Part shown: positions 23,876 to 36,046 of the stretch, piece after piece | Layout of the letters: each line of letters opens with the position of its first letter | Position numbering within the stretch: position 1 is the first letter of the stretch | The notes under the pieces: generated by a model | What the model was told of the DNA's origin: nothing | Databases searched by the model: none | What the model saw: only the letters and a program-made list of their open reading frames with translations | Made by a program: the position numbers and the translations under genes | DNA from: Cyprinodon diabolis | Taxonomy: Eukaryota; Chordata; Actinopteri; Cyprinodontiformes; Cyprinodontidae | Assembly (NCBI GenBank): GCA_030533445.1 | Contig: CM060064.1 | Coordinates: forward strand, 19,613,626 to 19,677,625 | Reading direction: 5' to 3' | Length of the DNA stretch: 64,000 nt

Positions 23876-26800
23876 ATGGAGAATCTCTCAGCTAAAGCTG
23901 TTTTATTTTTCTTTATGACTGCACAGGTCAGAACTAAAATTATTTTTAAAGTTAAACCTAATTTAGTCTAACTTACATTTAAGTAAAATAACTGCTTTTT
24001 TTTAGCTTCCTGTTTGCAACATATGATTTACAAGCTATCTAGAAAATGATAGCTCCATTAATCTAGGTTCTGAGTTTCTAAATAAAGTATGTAAAGTTTA
24101 TTAATTAATTAGTCACTCAGTCCCACTATGGCTTGATTATCCAGTTTGATTTTGAAACCAAGCTAAATCTTTCTACCTTCCAATCAGAGCTTTGCACCGA
24201 CCTGGGCTCAGGTATGTCCTCGGAGATGCCACTGTCCAGAGGAGGTCCCTATGTGCCTCCCAGGAGTGTCCCTGGTGCTGGATGACTGTGCCTGCTGTCT
24301 AGTTTGTGCAGGTCAAAAGGGCCAAGTCTGCTCTGAGATGAAACCCTGCGACACTCGTAAAGGACTACAGTGTGATTACTCCGTAGATGTTCACAAGAGG
24401 ACTGGTATCTGTGCAGGTAGAGTCCCTTGCAAACAATAGCCATAAGATATACTGATCAATTGTCGTTTGTTTGTAAATCCATCACACATGCTCTCTCTGT
24501 TTTGTATCTTTCATCCAGTCAGTGTGGGTAATGTTTGTGTACTGGATGGTTTAGCCTATCAGCATGGTCAGATATTCTTCCCCAGCTGTAAATACCAGTG
24601 TGTGTGCCAGAATGGTCAGATAGCCTGTATCCCTCGCTGTAGCCTGGATGTCATGCTTCCTGGGCCTGACTGCTCAATGCCACGAAAGGTCCAGGTGCCT
24701 GGAGAATGCTGCGAGAAATGGGTGTGTGAACCTCAGACTAAAACCAGCGCACTGGGTGGCTTTGCCATGGCTGGTAAGTAAGTGCAGTACATTCAGATCT
24801 GAGATGCTATGTATGCCACAGAACAAAGAAGAAGATAAAAATAGGGGAAACAGTAAAGAAACAATAGGAATAATGGGAAGTTAATATTTTTGCAATGATA
24901 GAAGTAAATTTACATGGTAGATCCACAACAATACAATCAAGCATCCCTTCGTCTAAGAAAGTAGACCAGTTTAGCACAATCTAACATTTTATTTTTCTGT
25001 GATCCCTCAGCCTACCGTCAAGAAGAAGTTCGCAGCTTTGACGGCTGGGACCCAAGGATGAACTGCATCGAACAAACCACAGAGTGGGGGGCCTGCTCTG
25101 AAACATGTGGCATGGGGGTGTCCACCAGGGTTACAAACAAGAATGATCGCTGTGAGATGGTGAAACAGAGTCGGCTCTGTATGATCAGACCCTGTGAGGA
25201 CCTGCAAGGGCAGGCCACTCATGTTTCACTAACGGTAAGCTTAATTTAGTAATTTCTTTATTTTGCATGTAATCCCTGATATTTTAGAGAAATATATACT
25301 ATGCAATAGAGCCTGTAATGGCAAGGAAGGCCAATTTTAAAAATTAGGATTTAACAATTTAACAATACAATGTAACTAATCCAAAAAATGTAGATAGTGT
25401 AGCCTTCACCATCTTTCCCTGTTCTAACCTCAGTGCAATACTTCTGTAAAGCCAAAAGACTCCATGATTTTATCTTGCTTTGTATCTATCTATCTGTCTG
25501 TGTATCTGTCTGACTATCTATACAAAGATACATGATGCATGCATGTCCATACATACATATATATGTGTATGGGTGTAAGGGAAGGAAGAACTCAATCATT
25601 TGTAACATGGTGACTGAAACAAGAGGATATTACTTATCTCTTAAAATACAAGTAAAAAAGAAAAAAAAAACATTTTGAAGCGTAACTTTCATTTCAACCA
25701 TGATGTTCTGAGTAATGCATACAGAATTTAAAATGGGCGGACATTAAGATTATATCATCTAATCAATTTTATATGTTGAAACTTCATCCATTAGTCAACC
25801 CCAGTGGGAGATGTGTCGACAATCAGAAACTGTCTCCTGGAGACTGCCCAATTAGCTGATAGCTGTAGAGGAACGCTGGATAACAAAAAAACTAGAGTCC
25901 TTTTGAAATTAACTGAAATCTTGATTAAAAAAAAAAAAGAACATATCTTTTTACATAGCTACAATCCAAACTAAAAACATCTTAAAATTCATAAATTGCA
26001 TGAATTTATTAATAAATAAATTGGGATTAAATACATTTTTTATCATTTTTACCAGAGTCATCAACCATTGTTGAAACCACTGGACCAATCCACTATGTCT
26101 GACAATCATCATGGGATAGGGTGGGCGACTGAGGAAAAACTAATGCTCTGATCCATAAGAAACTAAAAAAACAACACAACTGTGAACTGCAGGGTTTGTC
26201 GCAGCACTGTGATGTAATTTGCCTATAAATCCAGGTTTTAATGTTAATGGTAACCCATTAGCTAAGGTTAGAATTTTATATAAGTGGCTAAAAATAATAT
26301 AAATATATGTGTTTGTAGCTCATGTTAGGAAATATGCAATGGTTTAACTGATCTCTATTTATTCACTGGATATCCAACTGGCCATTGTTAGTTCACGTTG
26401 CTATGAAGTCACCTGCTTTCATATTGGTACTCCCTAGATAGACCGTCAAAATGTAAATAATATGTGCGCTACAGCAACAACAATGATTTTCTCATTTTCA
26501 GGGGGGCTTAAGACTTCCATCCATGCATCCATTTTCTTTACATGCTTGTCCCAAGTGGGGTCGCGAGGGGTGCTGGAGCCTCCAGCACCCCTCTCCAGCA
26601 GTCAATGGGCGAGAGGCGGGGTACACCCTGGACAGGTCGCCAGTGGCTTAAGACTTTTAAAATAAATATAAATTCATCATTTTGACACACACTTGCTGTT
26701 TCACAGCATCTGTAGATTACTGTAGATTTATGGTAAAAAAAAATAGGCACATCACATTGCATATTCAGTATGAAATCTTTAAATCATTTAATGCAACATT

Positions 26801-27519
26801 TTATATGAGTCCATCACAACAAAATTAGTGTGTTAATGGAGCATAATAATACTGTACTATACTAAGAATATTAAACACGCACACATAGACACACCCCATC
26901 TAATGATGTGCCAAAAGTGCTAAATGTTTGGTGTGCATATGAAAATTGCTTGTTGTTGCAGCCAAATGCTCGGCATGTTTATGGCGTGACTCTGTGGGAA
27001 TAGGGATGGCGGCAAGTGACTTCAGGGTTTCGGCCTATCGGATATCCAATGAATAAATAGAGATCAGTGAATGGTTTGCTTTAAAGTAGCCTTTTGGCCC
27101 ATGGCAGCATTTTAGCTTGACCCTCATAACTTCCTTTATCATAGCGCATCATTTTTGCTTATGTATTTGTGAAGTAAAAGTAAATATTGTTATTTGCAAT
27201 ATATTGTGTTTTCCTCCCCCAGCAGAGAGGAAGCATATGCCAGAGAGTTGTAAGGAGTGAAAAAGCTGTTCATCTTTCCTATACGAACTGTACCAGCATC
27301 CTGTCCTACAAGCCTCGCTACTGCGGCTCTTGCACAGATGGCCGCTGTTGCACCCCCCACAGGACCAAGACTTCTCTAGTGGATTTCCAGTGTACAGACG
27401 GTAAAACAATTCGCAAGCCAGTCATGGCGATCCTGACCTGTGTCTGCCACACCCATTGCCCCAGAGACAATGCGTTGTGGGAGCCATCACAGCTCCAACA
27501 TGGTGGCGTGAGAGTATGA
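23876..27519 (+). CDS. ccn3: CCN3/NOV matricellular protein, 5 exons, 351 aa
   Basis: Secreted cysteine-rich regulator of adhesion and growth-factor signalling. Exons: 23876-23926, 24188-24416, 24519-24773, 25011-25234, 27223-27519 (stop TGA 27517-27519). Each exon matches one module, the standard CCN layout. Exon 1 codes a signal peptide (MENLSAKAVLFFFMTAQ); exon 2 the IGFBP-like domain (CPRRCHC...LVLDDCACCLVCA); exon 3 the von Willebrand C domain (NVCVLDGLAYQHG to GECCEKWVCE); exon 4 the thrombospondin-1 repeat (CIEQTTEWGACSETCGMGVS, ending MIRPCE); exon 5 the C-terminal cystine knot (NCTSILSYKPRYCGSCTDGR, CCTPHRTKT). The phrases CIEQTTEW, RVTNKN, CEMVKQSRLCM and LGGFAMAAYR point to CCN3 over CTGF, CYR61 or the WISPs. 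Length is close to the usual ~355. The last acceptor is a tandem CAGCAG. Complete and apparently functional. Confidence 0.93.
25485..25530. repeat. TATC/TGTC microsatellite in ccn3 intron 4
   Basis: Short imperfect tetranucleotide tract (TATCTATCTATCTGTCTG and onward) in the ccn3 intron before the last exon. Confidence 0.6.
26347..27068. mobile_element. MITE with ~30-bp inverted ends in ccn3 intron 4
   Basis: The left end carries ACTGATCTCTATTTATTCA followed by TGGATATCC. The right end carries the complement, with one mismatch over the core (27037-27068). Inside the ends, further opposed similarity (GAAGTCAC and related phrases) suggests a genuine inverted-repeat element of about 720 bp including a later SINE insertion. 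The superfamily is not identified. Confidence 0.6.
26517..26644 (-). mobile_element. SINE 3'-tail fragment with 12-bp target duplication
   Basis: On the minus strand it reads CTGGCGACCTGTCCAGGGTG, CCCCGCCTCTCGCCC and so on to ATGGATGCATGGATGG, the tail of a widespread fish tRNA-derived SINE (compare 61831-62190). It is flanked by GGCTTAAGACTT at 26505-26516 and 26645-26656, a clear target duplication, so a 5'-truncated copy inserted here by target-primed reverse transcription. Confidence 0.85.
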
Positions 27520-30332
27520 AGTGTCCAGATTGCAGTTCTAGACTCAAAACTATCTCAGACAAACCTTTTTATCCAAACTATGTGCTGCATGGAGTCCAGG
27601 TAATTAGTATAGAGTACAAAGATTTAGGATGCGCATAATAAAAAAATAAATTATTGCCAGGATATGAGAAAAAGCTTAAAGTCTTATGACTACCGGACCA
27701 GTATGTTGCCCCTTGCCAACTTTAAAAGAATTACATCTCTTACAAAATGTAGATTTTTTTTTTGCTGTTTTTATTTCTCTTTTAATGCACAGAACAACAC
27801 CACAATAATCAGTTGATAAGGGAAAATTTTTATGACTGTAAAAGGTGACTAACAATAGCAAACTTAATTAATATACATTGCTTTTCCTGACATACCACTT
27901 TAAGCATTTTACCCTTATCCAGTGGCACTTACAAGGGGCCAAGTGCCCTACATAGGGGCATCTAAATATATGGCAGAAGAAAATTAGAATCAAACTTCCA
28001 TCCTGATTACTTTAAACCCATCACCTTTTGGATGCATTTTAGAGAAATGCACCACATCAAATGATTAAGATTAAACAATTCAAAAGAGAGATTGCTGGTG
28101 CCCTGGTGACTGGTGGTTTAACTGGGAGGGGCACTACAAATGAACATGTTGCTATCTCACACAGGTTCTGTCAAAAGTGTTTTTTTTTTGTTTTGTTTTT
28201 TTAAGTGTCCTGTCTGGCAATGTGGCAATAAGAATAATTGTGTTGAGGCCAAAAAGATCCCAACAGATTTTACTTTCACAGGAGGAGCAGTACGGCTATC
28301 GCCATAGTGTTCCGTTTGATTTATGCATATAAATAGCTTTATTATAATTCATCCAGGGAGTGTTACAGATTATATGGACAGTGCAATGTAAGTGGAAAAG
28401 GAAAGGAAAAACAGAAAAATAAGGAGAAAAGATGAAATAGATAACGATAAAAGATTTTTAGTGTGCTTCATCACCTGCAAAGAGATGTAAAAAAAAAAAA
28501 AAAAAAACAGCACAAGCAAAGGACATGGTACAAGACATACAATAAAGTAACACCTAGATACTATCGCTGAAGTATAAGTAGTGAAAAATAGTTTAAAAAG
28601 GGGGGGGGGTCTCTGCCCAATTTATATTAATATAATGTTTAATTTACTATAATTTAATGTTTGTTTAACTCTCCAGGAGAGAGATGTAATTTTAAATGTA
28701 ACTGTGTTACATCCTGTGGACAAATTAGTTGGTCTGAACTACATTATTACTGAGTTCTATAAAAGTGCTTTAACTCTGTTCTCTTAAGAGCCTTAGTGAT
28801 TTCTCCAATACTTTTTCTAAAAATTGTGCTTTATAGCTGTTTGTAGATAGATGTTAATTTAAAACAACCTTGGTTAAAGAGTTAAGGTAAAAAAAAAAAA
28901 AATTAAAAAAAATTTCAAAAAAGAAAACTTTAACAGTATATGTTCTTCAGTGTAAAATAGCCACCAAAATACATTAGTTTTTATTTCTTATGCTTTTGTT
29001 CACATAGGTCAGACATTTGGAAAAACTGTGTACTTTGACATGATCCCAGTAAGGGCTCATCATATGGAAAAAAAGGACACTGTGGCGCCTTGTTTTTCAC
29101 ATCTCACTGTAATATTTGTTGTTGTAAAATAGATTTCTTTTCATTTATGTGTTTTATCTGACTCAAAAAATTCTTTATTTCATTAGATTTTTTATTCCCA
29201 TTTGGTGTGGTTATTTGTTTTTACTAATTTGTACATACCATGTTTTCTTTGATGCACGTTTGACTGAGTGTATGAAATACACGGTGTTAAAAGTGTATGT
29301 TTTATGTGCTGTAACATTTTTTGTCTTAAATATAGTTAATTGCTCTTATTTTTGTGAAATTCTCCAAAGTATTTTAAAAAAATGAAATATCCAACATTAG
29401 ATATATAAGTGTTGGGAAATTCATTATTTATGCTTTCTAATAAAATTCTCAGACAAGCTGTCAATTCTGCTGAGACTGGCAAATAGGAACACTGGCACGC
29501 CCATGAAACATTTTTGAAATTGAGAAAATTCCTGAAAGAGAGGAAAGACTTAAGTTTTGAGAGAGAATAGAAAAGTTTTTAGAGAGAAATCTATTTTTGA
29601 GAGAAAATGTTTTCACTCAAATTGCAAAAAAATAATAATTTTGAGAGAGTTTTTGCACGTTGGAAATCGTTTTTCAAATGTAAATGTATCTTTATTTGTT
29701 ACATGAAACAGTACTTTCCCTCAAAACCTTTTCTTCAGTCTCAAATAACATATTTTTTTGCAATCAGTGTATTTTTCTTCTCTGCAAAACGTAAATTTTA
29801 CTTGTAAATTTATTTTCCAATATTTAGTTTTAATTTAATAAAAATACAAAAATAACTCCATATAGTAGAGCCATAATCTCCCATTACCATAGGACATCAG
29901 CAGAAATCAATAGTTAGAATAGGAATGGCTGACAAATGTCCCCCTCTAGTGGTATAGTAGTGTACAGTGTAAAAATTATGCATTTACCTTTAAATATGAG
30001 TAGCGAAAGACCAACCTCAGCATGTAAATTCACTAATTAATTCTAGCACATATTCTCTTACGTGACTTATATTATAAGCATTAATGTAATATCAATCATG
30101 ATAATTCATTTATTAATCCAAACATATCACATTCACCCAGTAACAGCTTAAACTACATAGACATAAGTATTTAGTATGTTCAAAACCTTTAAATCTAGTT
30201 ATGAAATGTGCAAACATATTTTTCCCAACCCAAAAAACTTTCAGTATACATTATAGTAGTACATACCACATGCTTTACTTCAAATGAGTATGCAGAAGGT
30301 TGCCTTATAGAAGATTCACATCTGTTTCAGTT
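27520..30332. other. Intergenic, between ccn3 and the RING cluster
   Basis: It holds the ccn3 3' UTR (a possible poly(A) signal AATAAA at 27636-27641), an A-tract at about 28488-28507, and a quasi-repetitive stretch of TTTGAGAGA-like phrases at 29540-29660. No gene was recognised; the open frames here are AT-driven and lack domain features. Confidence 0.5.
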
Positions 30333-30824
30333 TTAATTCAACCACAACAAAGGATAAACAAGGCTCCAATAGATAAATGGATCTATCCAATTAAAAAAAA
30401 AGCCTAAAAATTTTGATGCAGCTTGAACTCCACTTTTCAATCCCCGGATCCAGCCAAAAAGCTTAGGCTGAGTGGGTGCTAGCAAGCGCATTTTTTCTCT
30501 ACTGTGATTGTTTGCTGGGCAGAGATAATGAGACTTTCTTTGCTTTTTTTTTAAGGTTGTGATGTCAGCTTTCACACGATGTTTCTTAAAATTATCTACA
30601 ATCTCCTTGATCGTGATGTTAACACATAGTTTTAGTGTTTTGCAGAACCTTGTATTGCACAGAGGACACTGACACAGCAGCCCCCCCACTCCCCTCCAGT
30701 GCCTAGTCAGGCAGGCCTTGCAGAAGCTGTGTCCACATGGAGTAGAAACAGGCTCAGTGAAGACCTCCAGGCAAATGGAGCAGCGTAACTGATCTTCAGT
30801 CAGGAAAACGCTGGAAGTGGCCAT
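30333..30824 (-). CDS. Short RING protein with hydrophobic C-terminal tail, 163 aa
   Basis: Predicted membrane-tethered E3 ubiquitin ligase; function inferred from the RING only. The N-terminus MATSSVFLTEDQLRCSIC is nearly the same as that of the intact gene at 57925-59070. The C3HC4 RING ligands are all present: C15, C18, C30, H32, C35, C38, C53, C56. It lacks B-boxes, coiled coil and SPRY; after residue ~90 comes a basic linker (LKKKQRK) and then a hydrophobic C-terminus from about residue 136 (AASKFLGFFFNW...PFIYWSLVYPLLWLN), consistent with a tail anchor or hairpin. The start is supported by an acceptor-like sequence directly before it (CATTCACTTAG, then A-ATG), as in the 57925 gene, implying a noncoding first exon upstream. 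It may be a truncated but intact family member; expression unknown. Confidence 0.7.
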   Translation of the reverse strand: MATSSVFLTEDQLRCSICLEVFTEPVSTPCGHSFCKACLTRHWRGVGGLLCQCPLCNTRFCKTLKLCVNITIKEIVDNFKKHRVKADITTLKKKQRKSHYLCPANNHSREKMRLLAPTQPKLFGWIRGLKSGVQAASKFLGFFFNWIDPFIYWSLVYPLLWLN

Positions 30825-31288
30825 TCTAAGTGAATGATATATTGTACCATCAGTTAATACACAAGATAAACTGCTTTACAATGTAAAGAACAGATAACGC
30901 ATATTTAGCAGGTTTTAAATAGCATTAGATATTCATAAAAACACATATATCCTTGCGGCATCTTCAGTAAATCAGACCTTTTTCTTAACTAAAAAGTCAG
31001 AAAACCAAATATAAGGAGGACATAACAGTGTAATTTAGATATAAATAGGTTATATTCCCAAACCCATATTCAAAAAAATATAATTCTAGCTTGTGTTTTG
31101 ATTGCTGCTAGTGGAGGAACAAAAACACTGATGGGCAGCAGATTATTGCAATGAAAGGATTTTCAAGGAGCAAAAAGATTTAAGTCCAGTTATGAGAAAA
31201 TACAGAGCATTGAATCATGATAAACAAAGCAAAAATAAATGTGCAGCAAACTATGGCAATGAGAGAGGCTACTGTAAATACTAAGAAG

Positions 31289-32618
31289 CAGGGGCGTCTC
31301 TAGGTTTAAGAGACAAGGGTGGCTCAGCCCCTAGAAGATATTGCGCGCACAGCGCGCGCCGAAATTTTTTCAGTGCACCTGCTAAGGCGTTGTCTAAGAA
31401 TTCATAATTTTAAGAGCATCATGCCTGGGAAACACTTCATTATCATGGAAACCCTCTACAGAAGACAGTAGTCTAACCACCAGACTCTCCAACATCTTCA
31501 TAAACCCTCAACCCGGCCATCAGGATGGTGAACTCCCCTGCCCCTCTTTCACCTTTCCCCATTTCCCCCTCCACCCACAACCTGTCAGGGGCCCCTCCAC
31601 ACCCCATGTCTGCTTTGCAATAACCCTGTTTCTGTGTGTGTGCATGGTTTGTGTGTGTGCCCTGGACTTTGGCTTGTCTTTGTCTACACCTGGCACAAGG
31701 AGAAACACATATAGGCCTATGTGAGAAACTTAACAATAAATCCAGCATTGTCTTATAGATAGATAAATCCAAAATACAAGTTGCATAAATGGACAGTAGA
31801 CAAGCAAATGTGAACGCTGACATTAAATAGCAAACTCACCTTGTGTATCTGCACGAAACCATAACTTTCCTACAGCTTATCAAGCTTGATGACTATGAAC
31901 AGCTTCAAATGACGCGCTGTTACTGCTGCCAGAGCCATAGAGAAAACAGAGTTGCGTTATTGGAGGTTGGTGATGTGATTCACGTAGGTTAAATATCTCT
32001 AAACAGCAACTTTCTGTTCGCTCAAGACTAAGACAGGATCATTACATACCAAACAAAGGTTAAGTAGCCTACAAAGGAATTACATTTACCTTTACCGCAT
32101 TTTATGTGTTCTACGGCCACCTCCTAGAACTAAGTGAACTTCTAATGGAACTAAAGTCAATGGGGATTCACATGTAAAACGCTCCGTGAGGCTCCATGAG
32201 AGCCGCCATTGCTGTGGAAAGATTGGTCCATGAGGTCTATGGAGATTGCGCAACTCTCTTATTAGACGGCTCTGACTGCTGCACTGCACCACGCCTACTA
32301 GGTCCAGCTGGTGCTTGCGTAGCCTACCACGTGACGTGACGCCGGACGCCGAGCCAATGAGGCATATGAATAACTAAGCCTAATATTAATAATTGTATTA
32401 AACAATAAGCTAACAGGAACTACTATTGTTCAGATCAACTTGTCTTCTTTATGGCTTTTATTCGGTGCTTTACTGCATTTGTTTTGGGAAAATATGAGGA
32501 AAAAATAAATACAGAAAAAGAAAATATTTTTTTTTAAATCGTAAAATAATTATAGGGTGGCTAATGCCAAAGAAAGGATGACTGAAGCCACCCTTAAATA
32601 GGTCTAGCAACGCTTATG
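31289..32618. mobile_element. hAT-type non-autonomous element, 1330 bp
   Basis: The 8-bp target duplication CTAAGAAG is present on both sides (31281-31288 and 32619-32626). The ends are CAGGGGCGTCTCTAGG on the left and, on the other strand, CATAAGCGTTGCTAGAC on the right; inside them both ends share AAGGGTGGCT. CA...TG termini and 8-bp duplication fit hAT. No transposase domain is seen. A GC-rich palindrome (GCGCGC...GCGCGC) lies near 31345. It lies upstream of the short RING gene. Confidence 0.8.
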
Positions 32619-32626
32619 CTAAGAAG

Positions 32627-34120
32627 CAAAATTATATAGCAACCAGGTACTGTAGGTCAAAGCATTGGAATGGTAAACAGCTGAGACAAAGCAGGGAGGA
32701 GAGGAAAGCTAACTTGTTAATAAAAGAAAGACTGTAGCTGAGTTAAAGCGAAGAAGAAACCTCAAACCAAGGGGGGGAAAAAACATATTTTATGAGACAA
32801 ATTCAAAATGTTCAGAGAAAGGAAGAAAGTTCATAACTAATAACCTCAACACAAGGAAAGAAAGCAATGTGGAAAACCCTAATTGCAAAAATATTAAGAC
32901 TAAAATTATCTAAACAACGGAGAAAAACAAACACTTCCTATCTGTTTTCTCTACATGCATGTCACCATAATGTGCTTTTTATCTTTAATCAGTGTATACA
33001 GTCAAATTTAACAGAAAATAAACCATACAATTGAAAAGAAAAAGTGTTTTCTGTCAAGCTGAAGAAGTAATAAGTAAGGTATTTATATCACTGAGGCTTA
33101 GTGGTTGGGTTGAGATCATTGCATTAGCTTTTACTCACTCATCAAACCTGCCTTGCCACATAAATGCATTTTGTAGAAGTATAAGCTATAAATTATCATT
33201 AAGACAACAAAGTAAGTCACCGATATACAGCTTATGCACATACAAAAATATTCCAAATTCAAAAGTTTCTAGTAGAATTTAGACAGCATATTTTCAGAAT
33301 TTTCTTAACAGCGAGGTTGTTCACATTTCTAAAACAATTTGTCAGAACTAATATGGTTTTGTACATAATTTTTACCTGCAGATCTGCTCAATAGTCAAAC
33401 GAAATAGATGTTTGGTAGATTTCTTAAGAATCAGGTTGCCCAGCAAACAAAAAGTATTTGCTGTAAAATTAATGAGCAACCTGTTACACTCCACAAAAGG
33501 TTGTTAGTTATATGTAATATCCAACATTAGTTTGAATTGACACTTGATAAACAAACGCCCTTTAATAAAAGAAAACCTCACCTTCTTCTATGCCGAGTCG
33601 AGTTCTATGTCTCAGTGTGTTTTGCAAAGTTTAGTTTCATTCCTCTGATTAGATGTGCTCCTCCTAGCTTCACTTGTTTGTTATGTGTCAAAAAGAAAGC
33701 AAGACCTAATTGTATAAAGTACAATGAAGCATTAAAAAACTCAAATAGGAGCAGATGCTGACTATTGATAGGGGCAAAACAGAACAGATCTGATTAATCC
33801 TGATTGTATAATAGCTGCTTAGAATCCTTTTCTTTTGGTCATTATTGATAATAAATTTCAGTTGGTGTACAGAAAGGATACCTGGAGAAAAAATACTAAT
33901 TACAGTGCTGACTTCTTCAAATCTAAACAGTATTTGGCACCATAATACACAGGCTACAATAACCCTTAGCTTTCTACTTGATTTGTATGTGTGTGGTGGT
34001 CCTGTCTTGGCATTAGAGAGAGGACAATTTATCTGATTAGTTATAAACCCTGTCCTGGTCCTCACAAGCTATTTTGCTAACGGTTACAGTAGGAATAAGG
34101 CTGAGATGTGAATTGGGTTT
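32627..34120. other. Spacer in the RING cluster, no feature seen
   Basis: AT-rich sequence between the hAT element and the first copy of the duplicated block. No exon, repeat ends or conserved motif could be supported. Confidence 0.5.
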
Positions 34121-34542
34121 AGTTTAGGTTTAGGGTGACTAATGCTGTGGTAATAGTTAGGGTTATTGTTAGGGTTAGGGCATAGAAACAATCTACATAG
34201 AATCTACATTTGCCAACAGTGTGGGTGATTTAGGGTTTAACTAACTGATCCTGCTGCAGCTTTTTATTTAAATCTGTTAAAATTTAAAAGATTTCCTGAG
34301 CAAATGTCAAGAAACTGGCTGTTACTAGATGCACTTTTTAATTAACAGCTCACATTATATCTTTATAAGCCTTGGTTTATGTAAACCTATTTTCTAATGA
34401 TCATGAATTGAAACACTGAATCTGTTTCTGTTTCTGACCATCATCTCCTGTTAAACAGATGAGACAAGAATTTAAGATTAATCATTTCCTGGGAGTTGCC
34501 CTCCTCCCATCCTTCCTTGTGCAAACCAAACGTTTGTAGGTG
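34121..34542. repeat. Duplicated block U, first copy
   Basis: About 420 bp nearly identical to 37576-38010, both running from AGTTTAGGTTT to TTTGTAGGTGTT. It includes a short TTAGGG-like tract (GGTTAGGGTTATTGTTAGGG type). The two copies bracket the pseudogene block at 34680-37575 and may mark an end of the duplication unit. Confidence 0.8.
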
Positions 34543-35085
34543 TTAATTGATTTTGGCGCGTAAATTCAGTTTTTTATTTTTTCCATGCATGGTTTGCAGT
34601 TGACTCGTAATAGCCTTTGTTGAATCTCATTAGAAATCATTTAATGGAAAGATAAAAGCCCAAACAAATTGATAAATAGTTTATATTTAATGATGAATGC
34701 ATAAAACAAAACAGTTTGTTTATGTAAAATTACATAATGTACATAATGATACAGTTTCAAAGTTAAAGTTATTCAAAGTTGAATAACTTTTTCACACACT
34801 TTCAAAACCTCTTCTGTTTTTTTTACCAACACCAACAAACTCTGTGTACAAAGCAATAGTCCTTACCACTCCCATAAAACAACATAAAAAGAGAGATTTG
34901 TATTTTAGTTCATGAGGGTATATAGAGTCTTCTTCAGTATAAACAAGAACTCAGAAAATGTTAAAAATCATTAAATAATGTAAGTATTCTAATTATTTTA
35001 CTCAATCAAATCCTCTGATTACAAAATGTATATTATACCTTGTTGTTGTCCAGCCCCAGTAAACTCTGATTTATCTTGGCCTGCT

Positions 35086-36046
35086 TTAAAGATAAACTAA
35101 AGTGCAAAGGTATATCAGTATCCCAACCAAACCAGCCCAGAAATAGGAATCATCTGACATCTTCTGAACTCTCTTTTTAAAGCGCTCCACCTCATATGAA
35201 AGCTTACTTTGGCTGGGGATAAAGCATGTAATGAATGACTCAGTCAAAGGACTGCCTGTAAAGTGATGTACGAGGATCTTATTATCTGGATCATATATGA
35301 GAACAAGGCCAACATCATAATCTAAAAGCAACAATAATCTTTTAGTCTTTCTCTCAATTCTAAACCTTACAATGCAGTTTTCTTCCCACTTTGGTGGGAC
35401 TGTTTCTAAAGCTGAAAATCTAACAGCCGCGAAATCATATCCATTTCTTCCATTGACTTGATATACACAACAATGTTTTCCTTCGGTGAAGCCAAGAAAG
35501 GGAAATATCAGATTCTCTGCTTCTCCACCTTTAATATATTTTTTGCTTTTTGACTTTTTATTGTTTGTTTGTTTCATTTTGGCTTCTAAAACTAAAACAA
35601 ACTGTGGTTGTTGGACTCCAGGTAATGAACAGGATTTGAAAGTTTGTGTCAATGCAAGGCCGCCACTCTCAGGTGTGGCTCTAAATGTATACAACACAAA
35701 GTGGTTACACACACCAAGCAGGTTTTTGAGGCTCAGATCTTGTTCCCTGAGCAAATGTCACATAACACGCTCCAAGGTTTTCCTGATGTTGTAGCTTCAG
35801 CTGTCACACGAGGTTTCTTAAAAGCCTCCACAATCTTCCTGAATATGCTATTGATGGAAAGTTTGAGGTCCTTGTTGAACTTGTTGTTGGACAGAGGATA
35901 CTGACGTTCCTGCTTTCATGCCCAGTGCCTGTTCAGATTTGCCTTGCAGAAGGTATGTCCACATGGAGTAGAAACAGGCTCAGTGAAGACATCCAGACAG
36001 ATGGAGCACAGGAACTGATCCTCAGAAAACCGCTGGATTTTGTTGT
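35086..36046 (-). pseudogene. RING/SPRY-TM pseudogene A, with an open SPRY-TM module
   Basis: Paralogue of the gene at 57925-59070. The splice-acceptor-like TTTAG remains, but the start codon position reads ACA. In the RING, a GGA codon has become TGA (35916-35918), and zinc ligands C38, C51 and C54 are Asn, Tyr and Ser. Further stops occur in the B-box 1 region, and B-box 2 is deleted. The last ~160 codons (about 35086-35577) are still open: GKHCCVYQVNGRNG, VRFSALETVPPKW, LLLLLDYDVGLVLIYDPDNK, then a membrane segment YFWAGLVGILIYLCTLVYL at the C-terminus. An open frame of 222 codons ends here, its first part being out of frame relative to the original protein. Clearly dead as a RING ligase; whether the SPRY-TM end is still made is unknown. 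Confidence 0.85.

Noticed and set aside
24249..25222. Minus-strand frames opposite ccn3 exons 2 and 4
   Set aside because: Antisense shadows of cysteine-rich coding exons; no supporting motif.
31473..31823. 116-codon minus-strand frame
   Set aside because: Lies inside the hAT element 31289-32618, includes a TGTGTG-rich low-complexity part and shows no protein family.
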